This document shows, piece after piece, positions 15,410-23,969 of a stretch of DNA of 47,305 bases. The notes under the pieces are model-generated. The model was not told the DNA's origin, ran no database searches, and was given only the letters and a program-made list of their open reading frames with translations. Within the stretch, counting starts at the first letter, position 1; each line of letters begins with the position of its first letter. The stretch is from RHKX01 sp964641695 (lineage in GTDB: Bacteria > Actinomycetota > Thermoleophilia > Solirubrobacterales > 70-9): NCBI GenBank assembly GCA_964641695.1, contig CAZXKG010000009.1, positions 1-47,305 of the forward strand, written 5' to 3'. The translations under genes were made by a program, and so were the position numbers.

Positions 15410-16398
15410 GAGACCTCGGCCCCCTCGGTCTTCTTCGACTCGGCGATCTCGACCCGGATCCGCTTCGGCAGCATGAACCTGACGTCCTCGTTGATCGCGT
15501 GGACCTCGGAGACGTCGGTCACGCCACGGTCCCGGAAGAAGTCGACGAGCTCGGTGACGAGCTCCTCGGGAGCGCTGGCGCCGGAGGTGATGCCGACGGT
15601 CTCGACGCCCTCGAGCCACTCCTCCTTGACCTCGGCGGCCTTGTCGATCAGGTAGGAGTCGGTGCCCATCTCCCTGGTCACGTCGACGAGGCGGTTGGAG
15701 TTGGAGGAGTTGCGCGAGCCGATCACGAGCACGAGCTGGCACTCGCGGGCGAGCTGCTTGACCGCGAGCTGGCGGTTGGTCGTGGCGTAGCAGATGTCGT
15801 CGGACTTGGGACTGACGATGTTGGGGAAGCGCTCGCGGAGGCGGGCGATCACACCGGCGGTCTCGTCGACCGAGAGGGTGGTCTGGGTGATCATCGCCAG
15901 CTTGTCGGGGTTCTCGACCTCGAGCTCGTCGACGTCGTCGATGTCCTCGACCAGGACGATCGACTCCGGGGCCTCGCCGATCGTGCCCTCGACCTCCTCG
16001 TGGCCCTCGTGGCCGATCATGATGATCGTGTAGCCGTCGGCCGCGAACTTGCGAGCCTCGACGTGGACCTTGGTCACCAACGGGCAGGTAGCGTCGATCG
16101 TCCGCAGGTTCCGCTTCGCCGAGTTCTCGTGGACCGAGGGGGCGACGCCGTGGGCGCTGAAGACGACCAGCTCGCCCTCGGGGACCTCCGTCTCCTCCTC
16201 GACGAAGATCGCTCCACGCTCGCTGAGCTGCTCGACCACGTGCTTGTTGTGGACGATCTCCTTGCGCACGTAGACGGGCGCCCCGTGGATGCGAAGCGCG
16301 TGCTCGACGGTCTGGACGGCCCGGTCGACGCCTGCGCAGTAGCCGCGCGGCGCGGCGAGCAGGACCCGGGAGGGCGCGTTGACGGCGGTCGCGGTCAT
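15406..16398 (-). CDS. ispH: 4-hydroxy-3-methylbut-2-enyl diphosphate reductase
   Basis: 330 residues, normal IspH length. It catalyses the last step of the MEP pathway, reducing HMBPP to IPP and DMAPP with a [4Fe-4S] cluster. The three cluster cysteines are present: Cys21 (PRGYCAGV), Cys105 (DATCPLV) and Cys203 (SDDICYATTNRQ). The substrate-binding motifs VHNKHVVEQL, FSAHGV, ITQTTLS and SSNSNRLV and the late ITSGASAPEELV are all recognisable. The ATG is preceded by a -10-like TAACCT 9 nt upstream, so the mRNA may have almost no leader. A small membrane protein is coupled downstream. Confidence 0.97.
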   Translation of the reverse strand: MTATAVNAPSRVLLAAPRGYCAGVDRAVQTVEHALRIHGAPVYVRKEIVHNKHVVEQLSERGAIFVEEETEVPEGELVVFSAHGVAPSVHENSAKRNLRTIDATCPLVTKVHVEARKFAADGYTIIMIGHEGHEEVEGTIGEAPESIVLVEDIDDVDELEVENPDKLAMITQTTLSVDETAGVIARLRERFPNIVSPKSDDICYATTNRQLAVKQLARECQLVLVIGSRNSSNSNRLVDVTREMGTDSYLIDKAAEVKEEWLEGVETVGITSGASAPEELVTELVDFFRDRGVTDVSEVHAINEDVRFMLPKRIRVEIAESKKTEGAEVS

Positions 16399-16410
16399 GC
16401 CCCTGAGAGG

Positions 16411-17361
16411 TTAGCCGAGCTCGTGCAGCCGCAACAGCCCTCGCTCGACGGCGGTCCCCACCGTGCCGAGGCTCTCGGCGCAGACCTTGTCGAGGGTGTC
16501 GCCCGGGGTGTGCCACCAGGCGCCCGGGGATCCTCCGGGACCGTAGGCGAAGTCGATCAGGTCGACCGCGTGGATCCCGGCCTCGAGGAAGGGGATGTGG
16601 TCGTCGCTGATCGGGATCGTCTCCCCGCCGAAGACCTCGGGGTCGCCGCGGGCGGCGAAGTGCGCGTAGAGGGCTTGGTCGGAGTTCGACTCCCGCGGGA
16701 TCTCGAGATCGCAGTCGCCGACCATGTCGAGCAGGACCATCGCCTCGATCTCCTCCAGCGCCGGCGTGCCCTGGCGGTCTTCCTCAGGGGCCGCCGCGAG
16801 CTCGACGTACTGGCGGCTGCCGCGCATGCCGTCGAGGGCGAAGGGGCGTTCCCCGCGCGCCTCCTCGCCGTCGAAGAGCGCGATCGCGATCGACGGGCCG
16901 GGCATCGGGTTGGGCAGCGAGCGGGCGAGCTCGAGGACGGTGGCGACGCCGGAGGCGCCGTCGTTGGCTCCCTCGAAGCGGGGGATGCCGCCCTTGGTGT
17001 CGTAGTGGGCGCCGAGCACGACGTAGCCCTCCCCCTCCCCCGGGATCAGCCCGACGACGTTCTTCATCGGTCGCTGGATCTCGACCTCGCCGACGCCGGC
17101 CTCCTCGAGGGTGGAGGCGAGCCGTCTCGCCAACCGGTCGGCCGCCGCGCTGCCGGACTCCCGCGGGCCGAGCTCGACCTGGCGACGCAGATCCGCGAAC
17201 GCGCGGTCGGCGTCGAAGGCGGAGGGCGGCGATTCCCCCGGTCGGTCCCGTTCGCCGCCGCAGCCGACGAGGGCGAGCGCGGCGGCCAGCAGGGCGCAAC
17301 CCGCGAGCAGGGCGGTACGCAGCCTTCGGGACGGTCCCGCGCGATGGCCCGAACGTCGCAT
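16411..17361 (-). CDS. M28-family zinc peptidase lipoprotein (glutaminyl-cyclase-like)
   Basis: 316 residues from ATG 17361. A lipoprotein signal with lipobox LVGC (Cys34) precedes an M28 catalytic domain. The zinc ligands follow family order: His119 (GAHYDTK), Asp134 (EGANDGASG), Glu in DGEEA, Asp in LLDMVGD and His in WWHTPGDT. This places it among extracellular aminopeptidases or glutaminyl cyclases; the WHTPGDT and LDMVGD motifs fit both. The start lies back-to-back with the WS/DGAT gene, with overlapping -10-like elements in the 22-bp gap. Confidence 0.88.
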   Translation of the reverse strand: MRRSGHRAGPSRRLRTALLAGCALLAAALALVGCGGERDRPGESPPSAFDADRAFADLRRQVELGPRESGSAAADRLARRLASTLEEAGVGEVEIQRPMKNVVGLIPGEGEGYVVLGAHYDTKGGIPRFEGANDGASGVATVLELARSLPNPMPGPSIAIALFDGEEARGERPFALDGMRGSRQYVELAAAPEEDRQGTPALEEIEAMVLLDMVGDCDLEIPRESNSDQALYAHFAARGDPEVFGGETIPISDDHIPFLEAGIHAVDLIDFAYGPGGSPGAWWHTPGDTLDKVCAESLGTVGTAVERGLLRLHELG

Positions 17362-17366
17362 GCGCG

Positions 17367-17375
17367 GTACGTTAG
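17367..17375. promoter_or_regulatory. Overlapping divergent -10 elements
   Basis: GTACGTTAG reads TACGTT on the plus strand (17368-17373, 10 nt before ATG 17384) and TAACGT on the minus strand (17374-17369, 7 nt before ATG 17361). The whole gap between the two starts is only 22 bp, so both genes must use very short or absent leaders. No good -35 boxes are seen. Confidence 0.4.
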
Positions 17376-17383
17376 GCGGCAGG

Positions 17384-18832
17384 ATGTCGCAGCGGCACAT
17401 GGACAGGCTCAGCTCGGTGGATGCCTCGTTCCTCACGAACGAGTCGCCGACCAGCCACATGCACATCGGCGGGGTGATGATCCTCGAGGGGCCGGCGCCC
17501 AGCTACGACGAGCTGGTCGCCCACATCGAGAGCCGCCTGCATCTGGTTCCGCGCTACCGGCAGAAGCTCGCCTTCCCCCCGGTGGAGACGGGAAGGCCGT
17601 TCTGGATCGACGATCCGCAGTTCAACATCGGCTATCACGTCCGGCACTCGGCGCTGCCCGCGCCGGGGCGCGAGGACCTGCTGCGGCGCAAGGCGGCGCG
17701 GATCTTCTCCCAGCAGCTCGACCGGACCAAGCCGATGTGGGAGCTGTGGCTGATCGAGGGGCTCGACGACGACCGCTTCGCGCTGATCTCGAAGACCCAT
17801 CACGCGTTGGTCGACGGCATCTCCGGGGTCGACATCGCGACCGTGCTCTTCGACCTCGGCCCGGTCCCGCGCGAGACGCCGGTCGAGAGCGAGTGGGTGC
17901 CAAGCCCCTCCCCGAGTGGGGCGGCTCTGGCGGCGAGGGGCTTCGAGGGGGTGGCGCGGATGCCGATCGGGGCGGCTCGGCGGCTGGCGGACGCGGTCGC
18001 TCACCCGAGTGAGGCGGCGAGATCGCTACAGGAGGCGGTCGAGGGACTCGGCGAGGTGGCGCTGGAGTTCGCCAACCCCGCTCCCGACCTGCCGCTGAAC
18101 CAGCCGATCGGCCCGCACCGCCGCTACACCTGGGTGCGCGGCGAGCTGGCCGACCTGAAGGCGATCAAGGACGAGCTGGGCGGGACGGTCAACGACGTGG
18201 TCCTGACGGTGGTGGCGGGCGCGCTGCGGAGGTGGCTCGACGGCCGCGGAGTCCGGACACAGGGGCTGGAGCTGCGGGCGTTGGTGCCGGTGTCGGTGCG
18301 GGGCAACGACCAGCAGGGGGATCTGGGTAACCAGATCACCGCGGTACGGGGGCCGCTGCCCGTCTACGTCGAGGATCCGGCGGCGCGGCTGCGGACCGTG
18401 CGCGAGGCGATGGACGGGATCAAGTCCTCGAAGAAGGCGCTGGGGGCCGAGGTGATCTCCCGCTTCAACGACTTCGCCCCGCCGACGCTGCTCGCGCAGG
18501 CCGCGCGGATCAACTTCTCGACGAGGCTCTTCAACCTGATCGTCACCAACGTGCCGGGACCGCAGATCCCGATCTACGTGTTGGGCCGGGAGCTGCTCGA
18601 CGCCTTCCCGGTGGCGTTCCTGCCTCCCAACCACGTGCTCGCCGTGGCGATCATGTCCTACAACGGCAGGATCGACTTCGGCCTGCTCGGCGACTACGAC
18701 TCGATGGAGGACATCCTCGAGGTCGCCGCCGGGATCGAGTCCGAGATCGCCGACCTCGTCGCGATCGCCAAGCGTTCGGCGGAGAAGCGGGCGGAGGAGT
18801 CCGGCGAGGCCGAGCGGGCCTCCGCGGACTGA
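17384..18832 (+). CDS. WS/DGAT-type wax ester synthase/diacylglycerol acyltransferase
   Basis: 482 residues. The N-terminal half carries the acyltransferase motif HHALVDG (His139, His140, Asp144) after PMWELWLIEGLDDDRFALIS, the family's PLW-like and catalytic region. The C-terminal WES domain has NDVVLTVVAGALRRWL, LVPVSVR and the NVPGP motif. These membrane-associated enzymes join acyl-CoA to diacylglycerol or fatty alcohols to make storage lipid, common in actinobacteria. ATG 17384 has a close AGG; Met6 is an alternative. No other lipid gene sits nearby. Activity on wax versus triacylglycerol cannot be told. Confidence 0.93.
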   Translation: MSQRHMDRLSSVDASFLTNESPTSHMHIGGVMILEGPAPSYDELVAHIESRLHLVPRYRQKLAFPPVETGRPFWIDDPQFNIGYHVRHSALPAPGREDLLRRKAARIFSQQLDRTKPMWELWLIEGLDDDRFALISKTHHALVDGISGVDIATVLFDLGPVPRETPVESEWVPSPSPSGAALAARGFEGVARMPIGAARRLADAVAHPSEAARSLQEAVEGLGEVALEFANPAPDLPLNQPIGPHRRYTWVRGELADLKAIKDELGGTVNDVVLTVVAGALRRWLDGRGVRTQGLELRALVPVSVRGNDQQGDLGNQITAVRGPLPVYVEDPAARLRTVREAMDGIKSSKKALGAEVISRFNDFAPPTLLAQAARINFSTRLFNLIVTNVPGPQIPIYVLGRELLDAFPVAFLPPNHVLAVAIMSYNGRIDFGLLGDYDSMEDILEVAAGIESEIADLVAIAKRSAEKRAEESGEAERASAD

Positions 18833-18902
18833 CTGAGTGAGGCGGGCGGGGCGCTCGGGGCGCGTCGGGGCCCCTGCCCCCAAGTCCATCAGTCGCGCTT
18901 GC

Positions 18903-18934
18903 CCTCGGCGTCCTCGCGCCGATCCTCGCCGAGG
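18903..18934 (+). terminator. Hairpin after WS/DGAT gene
   Basis: CCTCGGCG (18903-18910) pairs perfectly with CGCCGAGG (18927-18934) across a 16-nt loop, in the 157-bp spacer before the DMT transporter. There is no U-tract, so termination is only inferred. A second GC-rich run (GGGGCCCCTGCCCC) lies just upstream. Confidence 0.4.
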
Positions 18935-18989
18935 CAGGCACGTGGACGACATGACCCGAGTACCCGTCGCTTGAGAGACTTCCCGCCCG

Positions 18990-19856
18990 TTGAGCCTCTC
19001 CTTCGAAGTTGGAATCCTGATGGCGGTCCTGACCGCCTTCTTCGGCGTGCTCGGGTTCCTCTACAAGCACCGGGGCGCGGTGGGATCGCCGCCGGTGGAG
19101 TGGACGCGGCCGGTGCGGACGTCGCTCGCACTCTTCCGCAACCGCTGGTACGTGCTGGGGATCGGGGTAGCGATGGGCTCCTGGGTCTTCCACGTGGCGG
19201 CACTGGCGCTGGCGCCGATCTCGGTCGTGCAGGCAGTGATCGCTGGCGGACTGGTCCTGCTCACCGTCGTCGCCGACCGCCTCTTCGGCCACCCGGTGAC
19301 GAAGCGCGAGTGGATCGGCGTGGCGATGGCGGCCGCCGGGCTGGCCTTCCTCGCCGCGACGCTCGAGGCCGGAGCCGAGGCCCACTCCGACTACGAGCCG
19401 GCGACGCTGATCACCTTCCTGCTCGTCGTCACGGCGCTGGCCGTGATGGTCGCCTGGTTCGGCTGGAGGAGCAGCCACGCGGGGATCGCGCTCGGCGCCT
19501 CGGCCGGACTGTTCTGGGCCGTCTCCGACACCTCGATCAAGGCCCAGACGGGCGTGCTGGAGCACGACGTGATCGCGGCCTTCTTCCACCCGCTCGTGCT
19601 GGTCATCGTCGCCGCGTCCTTCGTCGGCCTGACGGTCTCCGCCAAGAGCCTCCAGATCGGCAAGGCGGTCCCCGTGATAGCGATGACCTCGGTGGCCGCC
19701 AACACGCTCACGATCGTCGCCGGCCCGATCGTCTTCGGAGACCCGATCCCCGAGGACACCGCCGGCCAGATCGCCCGGATCCTCGCCTTCGCCCTGGTGA
19801 TCGGCGCTGCGGCACTGATCCCGGCGCCGGTGAGGGCGGCTGAGGTGCGGACGTAG
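18990..19856 (+). CDS. DMT/EamA-like membrane transporter
   Basis: 288 residues with about nine to ten hydrophobic helices and an internal pseudo-duplication typical of EamA/DMT exporters: FEVGILMAVLTAFFGVLGFL at the start, VFHVAALALAPISVVQAVIA mid-way and SAKSLQIGKAVPVIAMTSVA near the end. The ALAPISVVQ...GG and IGKAVPVIA blocks resemble DMT proteins of the DUF/EamA type in actinobacteria. The substrate is unknown. The start used is TTG 18990; ATG 19020 (Met11) is an alternative that would shorten the first helix. It stands alone, with a small convergent gene after it. Confidence 0.75.
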   Translation: MSLSFEVGILMAVLTAFFGVLGFLYKHRGAVGSPPVEWTRPVRTSLALFRNRWYVLGIGVAMGSWVFHVAALALAPISVVQAVIAGGLVLLTVVADRLFGHPVTKREWIGVAMAAAGLAFLAATLEAGAEAHSDYEPATLITFLLVVTALAVMVAWFGWRSSHAGIALGASAGLFWAVSDTSIKAQTGVLEHDVIAAFFHPLVLVIVAASFVGLTVSAKSLQIGKAVPVIAMTSVAANTLTIVAGPIVFGDPIPEDTAGQIARILAFALVIGAAALIPAPVRAAEVRT

Positions 19857-19865
19857 GCGCGAGAT

Positions 19866-20150
19866 TCAGCTCATCGCGGTCATGACGAACTCGTGCTGGC
19901 ATCCCGACTCGGGGTCGTGGAGAAGCCATCCCTCCCTGCCGCACTCCGCGCGCCAAGTCCGTGGAGGCGACTGGAAGTAGAGCCAGTAAGTCGCGGTGCT
20001 CGCGCCCAGCGCGAGAGCGCGTTGACGCATCTCCTCCATCTCTGGCGCGTATGGGCCGGTGACGTCCTCGAGGAAGTGGGCGCGTTGAAGCTCCGCATCG
20101 CTCACGCACGCGGCAACGTCCTCATCTGGGAACGGTCGCTCTTCGTTCAT
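19866..20150 (-). CDS. Small soluble protein, unknown function
   Basis: 94 residues, acidic N-terminal half with a helical stretch (EMEEMRQRALALGASTATYW) and a C-terminal WRAECGREGWLLHDPESGCQ followed by HEF. Two Cys and two His there might make a zinc site. Codon use matches its neighbours and the frame is clear of the convergent DMT gene, so I think it is real. It is separated by 23 bp from the MFS gene's stop on the same strand, downstream of it. No known domain is recognised. Confidence 0.55.
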   Translation of the reverse strand: MNEERPFPDEDVAACVSDAELQRAHFLEDVTGPYAPEMEEMRQRALALGASTATYWLYFQSPPRTWRAECGREGWLLHDPESGCQHEFVMTAMS

Positions 20151-20173
20151 CCGGTAGGGAGTCGTCCAAGCCT

Positions 20174-21616
20174 TCAGGAACCTGACGGCGGCGGCCTCAA
20201 GCCGCCCAACGCCGCTCCGGGGCGGGCGGTTGCGAGCAGGGCGGCGGCGGCGATGACGCTGCCGATCGCGAGGACCCTCAGCAGCACCTCGATCGTTCCG
20301 CCGAGATCGCTTCCGTCGGCGGTCGCCGCAGCAATCGCAGCGGCGCTGATCGCGACGAAGAGGCCGGCGACGCCGATCACGATCGCGAGGGTGACGCCGG
20401 ACGCCTCGCCGGCGCGGTCGGGAGCGACGACCGACTGGGTGCCGACGCTGACCATCGACCAGCCGATCCCGTATCCGCCGCCGAAGAGCGCCAGGCCGAT
20501 CAGGTAGAGGGTCAGGCCGGAGCCCGTCGCGACGATCAGCAGGCCGGCCGCGCCGACGAAGCTCGCGATCGCCATCGCCGTGGGGATGTGGAAGCGCTCG
20601 GCGAGGCGCCCCGAGACAGGTCCGGCAGCGGCCAGGGGCAGGGAGGCGGCGATGAAGATGAGGCCTGCGACGAGGGGGCTGTAGTCCTCGACCCGCTGCA
20701 GGTAGAGGGTGATGGCGAAGGTCGCGGCGACGAAGGCCACGTTCGCGACCGTTCCGAGCAGCGTGATCTTGACGTAGGGGCCGTTCTTGAACAGGACCAG
20801 GTCGACGAGCGGCTGGTCGGTCGCGCGCTCGCGGGTGACGAAGCCGACCAGGAGCAGCAAGCCGACGGCGAGGAGGGCCAGGGTGTCGGGTGAGGCGAAG
20901 CCCCAGTCGGTGGAGCGGTCCACCGCGAACGTCACCGCGGCGACGCCGGCGACCACGAGCGCGATCCCGGGAAGGTCGATCTGCCGGGGGGCGTTGCTGT
21001 CGCGCGACTCCTCGACCGAGCGGATCACGAGCCAGATCGCCATCAGCGCGATCGGCACGTTGATCAGCAGCACCCAGCGCCAGTCGGCCAGCTCGGTGAG
21101 GCCGCCGCCGACGAACGGCCCGGCGGCCGTCGCGATCGCGCCCAGCCCGTAGGCGTTGCCGATCGCGCGCATCTGTCGCTCCGGAGGGAAGGCGTTGGTG
21201 ATCACCGCGATCGCGACCGGGAAGAGGACCGCGGCCCCGACGCCCTGGACGATTCGAGCCGCGATCAGCAGGTTCGCGTCACCGGCAAGCCCGCCGGCCA
21301 GCGACGAGCCTCCGAAGATGGCCAGCCCCCAGATCAGCATCCGCTTGCGACCGAGCAGATCGCCAAGCCTGCCGCCGGGAATCAGGAACGCGCCCAGCGC
21401 CAGCATGTAGCCGCTGATCACCCACTGGATGTCGTCCGTGCTCACGCCAAGGTCGCTCGCCATCCCCGGCAGCGACAGGTTGAGCGCGAAGAAGTCGAGC
21501 TGAACGGCGAAGATCGCCATCGAGGTGGCGATGAGGACGAGGCGGAGGCGCTTCTCGTCGGGCTGGGGCCCCTGCTCGCCGCCTGACTGTCGTGCCCCGC
21601 CCTCCATGAGGCGCAT
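20174..21616 (-). CDS. MFS drug exporter of DHA2 (EmrB/QacA) type
   Basis: 480 residues with about 14 transmembrane helices. Family motifs are present: LDFFALNLSLPGMASDLGVS in helix 1 (motif D1-like), WVISGYMLALGAFLIPGGRL and GRLGDLLGRKRML (motif A), and ARIVQGVGAAVLFPVAIAVI (motif C-like region). It likely exports hydrophobic drugs by proton antiport. The start is ATG 21616 or 21607. A 16-bp palindrome, CGGTAC-CTAT-GTACCG, lies 7 bp upstream and is a likely repressor site. The XRE-cupin gene is divergent from it, 126 bp away. Confidence 0.92.
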   Translation of the reverse strand: MRLMEGGARQSGGEQGPQPDEKRLRLVLIATSMAIFAVQLDFFALNLSLPGMASDLGVSTDDIQWVISGYMLALGAFLIPGGRLGDLLGRKRMLIWGLAIFGGSSLAGGLAGDANLLIAARIVQGVGAAVLFPVAIAVITNAFPPERQMRAIGNAYGLGAIATAAGPFVGGGLTELADWRWVLLINVPIALMAIWLVIRSVEESRDSNAPRQIDLPGIALVVAGVAAVTFAVDRSTDWGFASPDTLALLAVGLLLLVGFVTRERATDQPLVDLVLFKNGPYVKITLLGTVANVAFVAATFAITLYLQRVEDYSPLVAGLIFIAASLPLAAAGPVSGRLAERFHIPTAMAIASFVGAAGLLIVATGSGLTLYLIGLALFGGGYGIGWSMVSVGTQSVVAPDRAGEASGVTLAIVIGVAGLFVAISAAAIAAATADGSDLGGTIEVLLRVLAIGSVIAAAALLATARPGAALGGLRPPPSGS

Positions 21617-21622
21617 CCTAAG

Positions 21623-21638
21623 CGGTACCTATGTACCG
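21623..21638. promoter_or_regulatory. 16-bp palindrome upstream of MFS gene
   Basis: CGGTAC-CTAT-GTACCG, 6-bp perfect arms. The position just upstream of the MFS start suits an operator. The sequence differs from the CTTGC-N7-GCAAG sites, so a different regulator is expected. Confidence 0.5.
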
Positions 21639-21706
21639 ATCGACTGACTTCGGCAGTCGCAAGGCGCTGGGCGGGCAAGGAGCGTCCTATCGTCAGCCTC
21701 CTGCGG

Positions 21707-21735
21707 TTGGTCAGAGTTTGGTGCTGGCATACACT
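21707..21735 (+). promoter_or_regulatory. Promoter of XRE-cupin gene (leaderless)
   Basis: -35 TTGGTC (21707-21712), 17-bp spacer, -10 TACACT (21730-21735). The -10 ends 7 nt before ATG 21743, so transcription should begin at or next to the start codon. Confidence 0.65.
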
Positions 21736-21752
21736 CTTGCCGATGACGCAAG
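21736..21752. promoter_or_regulatory. Operator CTTGC-N7-GCAAG on regulator start
   Basis: CTTGC (21736-21740), seven bases including the ATG, then GCAAG (21748-21752). The same architecture occurs at 23970-23986 near the promoter of the flavoprotein-methyltransferase fusion. Placed over the transcription start, it would cause autorepression when bound. Confidence 0.7.
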
Positions 21753-22306
21753 AAGCTCGCCTCGAGGACACCCTTCGCATCCGCCTGCGGTCGCTGCGCC
21801 AAGCCCGTGGATGGTCCCTTGACGAGCTGGCGAGTCGTACGAGCATCAGCCCTTCCACGCTGAGCCGCCTCGAAACCGGACACCGTCGTATCGCGGTCGA
21901 CCAGCTGGCCACGCTCGCGCGAGCCCTCGACACCACCCTCGACGAGCTGCTGGCCGAGCGGGACGAGGGAGACGTCGTCATCCGTCCCCGCCGCGATACC
22001 GCAGACGACGCCACGTTCTGGCTCCTGACCGATCCGGACGATGTCTCAGACCGCGTCGTCGCGAAGATGCGCTTCCCCCGGCGAGCGAAGTTGCCCGAGC
22101 CGCGGGTCCACCCGGGCCGCGACTGGCTCTACGTCCTCAAAGGCACCCTGCGACTGCAGCTCGGTGACCGCCAGGTCCTGGTGCGGACCGGCCAAGCTGC
22201 CAGCTTCGACACCATGACCCCGCACTCGATGGGCGGCTACGAGGGCCCGGTCGAGATCCTCTCGATCCTCGACCACCACGGCGAGCGCGCCCACCTTCAC
22301 GACTGA
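21743..22306 (+). CDS. XRE-cupin transcriptional regulator
   Basis: 187 residues. Residues about 10-65 are an XRE helix-turn-helix (LRSLRQARGWSLDELASRTS, ISPSTLSRLETGHRRIAVDQ). Residues about 110-180 are a cupin: PRVHPGRDWLYVLKGTLRLQ and TGQAASFDTMTPHSMGGYEG, with His residues that could hold a metal or ligand. Such proteins sense a small molecule through the cupin and bind palindromes through the HTH. A CTTGC-N7-GCAAG palindrome overlaps its own start and another lies at the promoter of the convergent flavoprotein-methyltransferase gene, so that gene is its probable target. ATG 21743 is chosen over the upstream GTG because the -10 box ends 7 nt before it. Confidence 0.92.
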   Translation: MTQEARLEDTLRIRLRSLRQARGWSLDELASRTSISPSTLSRLETGHRRIAVDQLATLARALDTTLDELLAERDEGDVVIRPRRDTADDATFWLLTDPDDVSDRVVAKMRFPRRAKLPEPRVHPGRDWLYVLKGTLRLQLGDRQVLVRTGQAASFDTMTPHSMGGYEGPVEILSILDHHGERAHLHD

Positions 22307-22339
22307 TCGCCCGGCCCGTCCCATCCCGGTCCGGCCCGG

Positions 22340-23929
22340 TCAGGCTTCGTTGCGCCGAGCGCGCAGCACGACGTCGTCGACGTGATGCGAGGCGGACGCG
22401 GATCCCGCCGGCCGAGGGCGCTGCTCGTAGACCTCGATGGTCCAGTCCGGGAAGTCGGCGAGCGCCTCGGCGAAGTCCTCGACGCGGAGGTAGGCGTCGG
22501 GGTCGAACGGCCGGCTGGCGACGTGGGTGTCGATCGTCCCGCGTATCGGTCCGAGGTCGTGATCGACCTTCAGCAGCGTGCCTCCGGGGGCCACCGCAGC
22601 CAGGATGTTGTGCATCGCGCGGTGGTCGGGGCTCCGGGGGATCGACGCGTACTGCGCCGAGACGAGGTCGAACGTCGAGGATCCGAACGGGTCTGAAGAG
22701 CTCACGTCGGCGCGGTGACACGCGATCGGCAGGCGGTGCCGCTGCGCCTCGGCGCTGAGCCGGTCCAGCGGATGTTGCGAGATGTCGTTGGCGGTCACCT
22801 GCCAGCCCTGCTCGGCCAGCCAGATCGCGTCCCCTCCCTCGCCCGCGCCGACGTCGAGCGCCCGCCCGGGCGTCATCCCGCTCACCTCGTTGACGAGCGT
22901 GCCGTTGGCGTTGCCGCTCCACAGCCTGCGGCCTTCGTAGCGGTGGTCCCAGTCGTTCTGGTTCGCTGAGCTGCGCGCTGAGGCCCGGAGGTCGTCGTCG
23001 GCGAGGCTGAAGCTGATCATCGCCCCGACGCGGCTGCCGTCGGCAGCGGCCTGCAGGACCTGATGACTGGGGTCGGTCACGTTGCCCACCGCGTAGATGC
23101 CGGGCACCGCGGTCTCCCCTCTCGCGTTCGTCTCCAGGAGGTCTCCGAGCCCGCTTGGATGCGGGGTCGGCCGCAAGCCGATCGAGCTGAACGGCTCGGC
23201 GCGCGCCCGGAAGCGGGGACCGACGACCACCGCGTCGGCCTCGATCCGTCCGCCGGCGGCGAGCTCGACGGCGCTCAGCTTCCCGTCGGCATCGGCGACG
23301 ATGCGGCGCACCTGGTCGTGTTTGACTTCCACCCCACCCGCCCGCAGCACGTCGAGCTCGCTCTCGTCGACGCCGGTCGGATCGTGGACGACGACGGTGA
23401 GCCGATCGGTCAGCTGCCGGAACAGGGCGGCGGGATGAAGCCCCATCGGGTGAGTGACGATCAAGGCCAGCTTCCGATCCCGAACCTCGTAGCCATGGCA
23501 GAACGGGCAATGGATGACGTCGCGCCCCCAGTGCTCGGCGAAACCTTCGATCTCCGGCAGCACGTCCACCAGTCCCGTGGCGGCGAGCACTCGGCGAGCG
23601 ACGATCGAGTGCCCGCCCGTCAGCTCGACCCGGAACCCTCGGTCCCCGCCGTCGCTCACGTCGACGGCGCGGCCGGCGAGGACCTCCCCGCCGTAGCTGC
23701 GGACCTCCTCGCGCCCGACCGCCGTCAGCTCCGCCGGCGCTACCGCCTCGCGGCTGAGGTAGCCGTGCATCGCCGCAGCCGGCGCGTTGCGTGGCTCGCC
23801 GGAGTCGACGACGATCACCGACCGGCCCTGGCGGCCAAGCTGCAGCGCCGCCGCGAGCCCGGCCGCGGAGCCACCGATGACGCAGACGTCGCAGTGCCGT
23901 TCGATCGTGCGCGGTTGATCTTGAGCCAT
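22340..23929 (-). CDS. Thioredoxin-reductase-like flavoprotein fused to SAM methyltransferase
   Basis: 529 residues in two enzymes. Residues about 12-310 are an NAD(P)/FAD oxidoreductase of thioredoxin-reductase type: FAD motif VIGGSAAGLAAALQLG, redox-site CPFC (Cys141, Cys144), and the late PGIYAVGNVTD motif. Residues about 325-525 are a class I methyltransferase: DWDHRYEGRRLWSG, then SAM motif I ALDVGAGEGGDAIWLAEQGW and a KVDHDLGP strand. Cytosolic; no signal. The substrate is unknown, and thiol or metalloid detoxification is a guess. The gene converges on the XRE-cupin gene. A full promoter (TTGCCA-17-TAGGGT) ends 6 nt before the ATG, next to a CTTGC-N7-GCAAG site. Confidence 0.92.
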   Translation of the reverse strand: MAQDQPRTIERHCDVCVIGGSAAGLAAALQLGRQGRSVIVVDSGEPRNAPAAAMHGYLSREAVAPAELTAVGREEVRSYGGEVLAGRAVDVSDGGDRGFRVELTGGHSIVARRVLAATGLVDVLPEIEGFAEHWGRDVIHCPFCHGYEVRDRKLALIVTHPMGLHPAALFRQLTDRLTVVVHDPTGVDESELDVLRAGGVEVKHDQVRRIVADADGKLSAVELAAGGRIEADAVVVGPRFRARAEPFSSIGLRPTPHPSGLGDLLETNARGETAVPGIYAVGNVTDPSHQVLQAAADGSRVGAMISFSLADDDLRASARSSANQNDWDHRYEGRRLWSGNANGTLVNEVSGMTPGRALDVGAGEGGDAIWLAEQGWQVTANDISQHPLDRLSAEAQRHRLPIACHRADVSSSDPFGSSTFDLVSAQYASIPRSPDHRAMHNILAAVAPGGTLLKVDHDLGPIRGTIDTHVASRPFDPDAYLRVEDFAEALADFPDWTIEVYEQRPRPAGSASASHHVDDVVLRARRNEA

Positions 23930-23935
23930 GCGGAG

Positions 23936-23964
23936 ACCCTACGGCGGTCTCCCGTTGATGGCAA
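23936..23964 (-). promoter_or_regulatory. Promoter of flavoprotein-methyltransferase gene (leaderless)
   Basis: On the minus strand, -35 TTGCCA (plus 23964-23959), 17-bp spacer, -10 TAGGGT (plus 23941-23936), then 6 nt to ATG 23929. The -35 overlaps a third TTGC half-site. Confidence 0.6.
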
Positions 23965-23969
23965 GCTCT

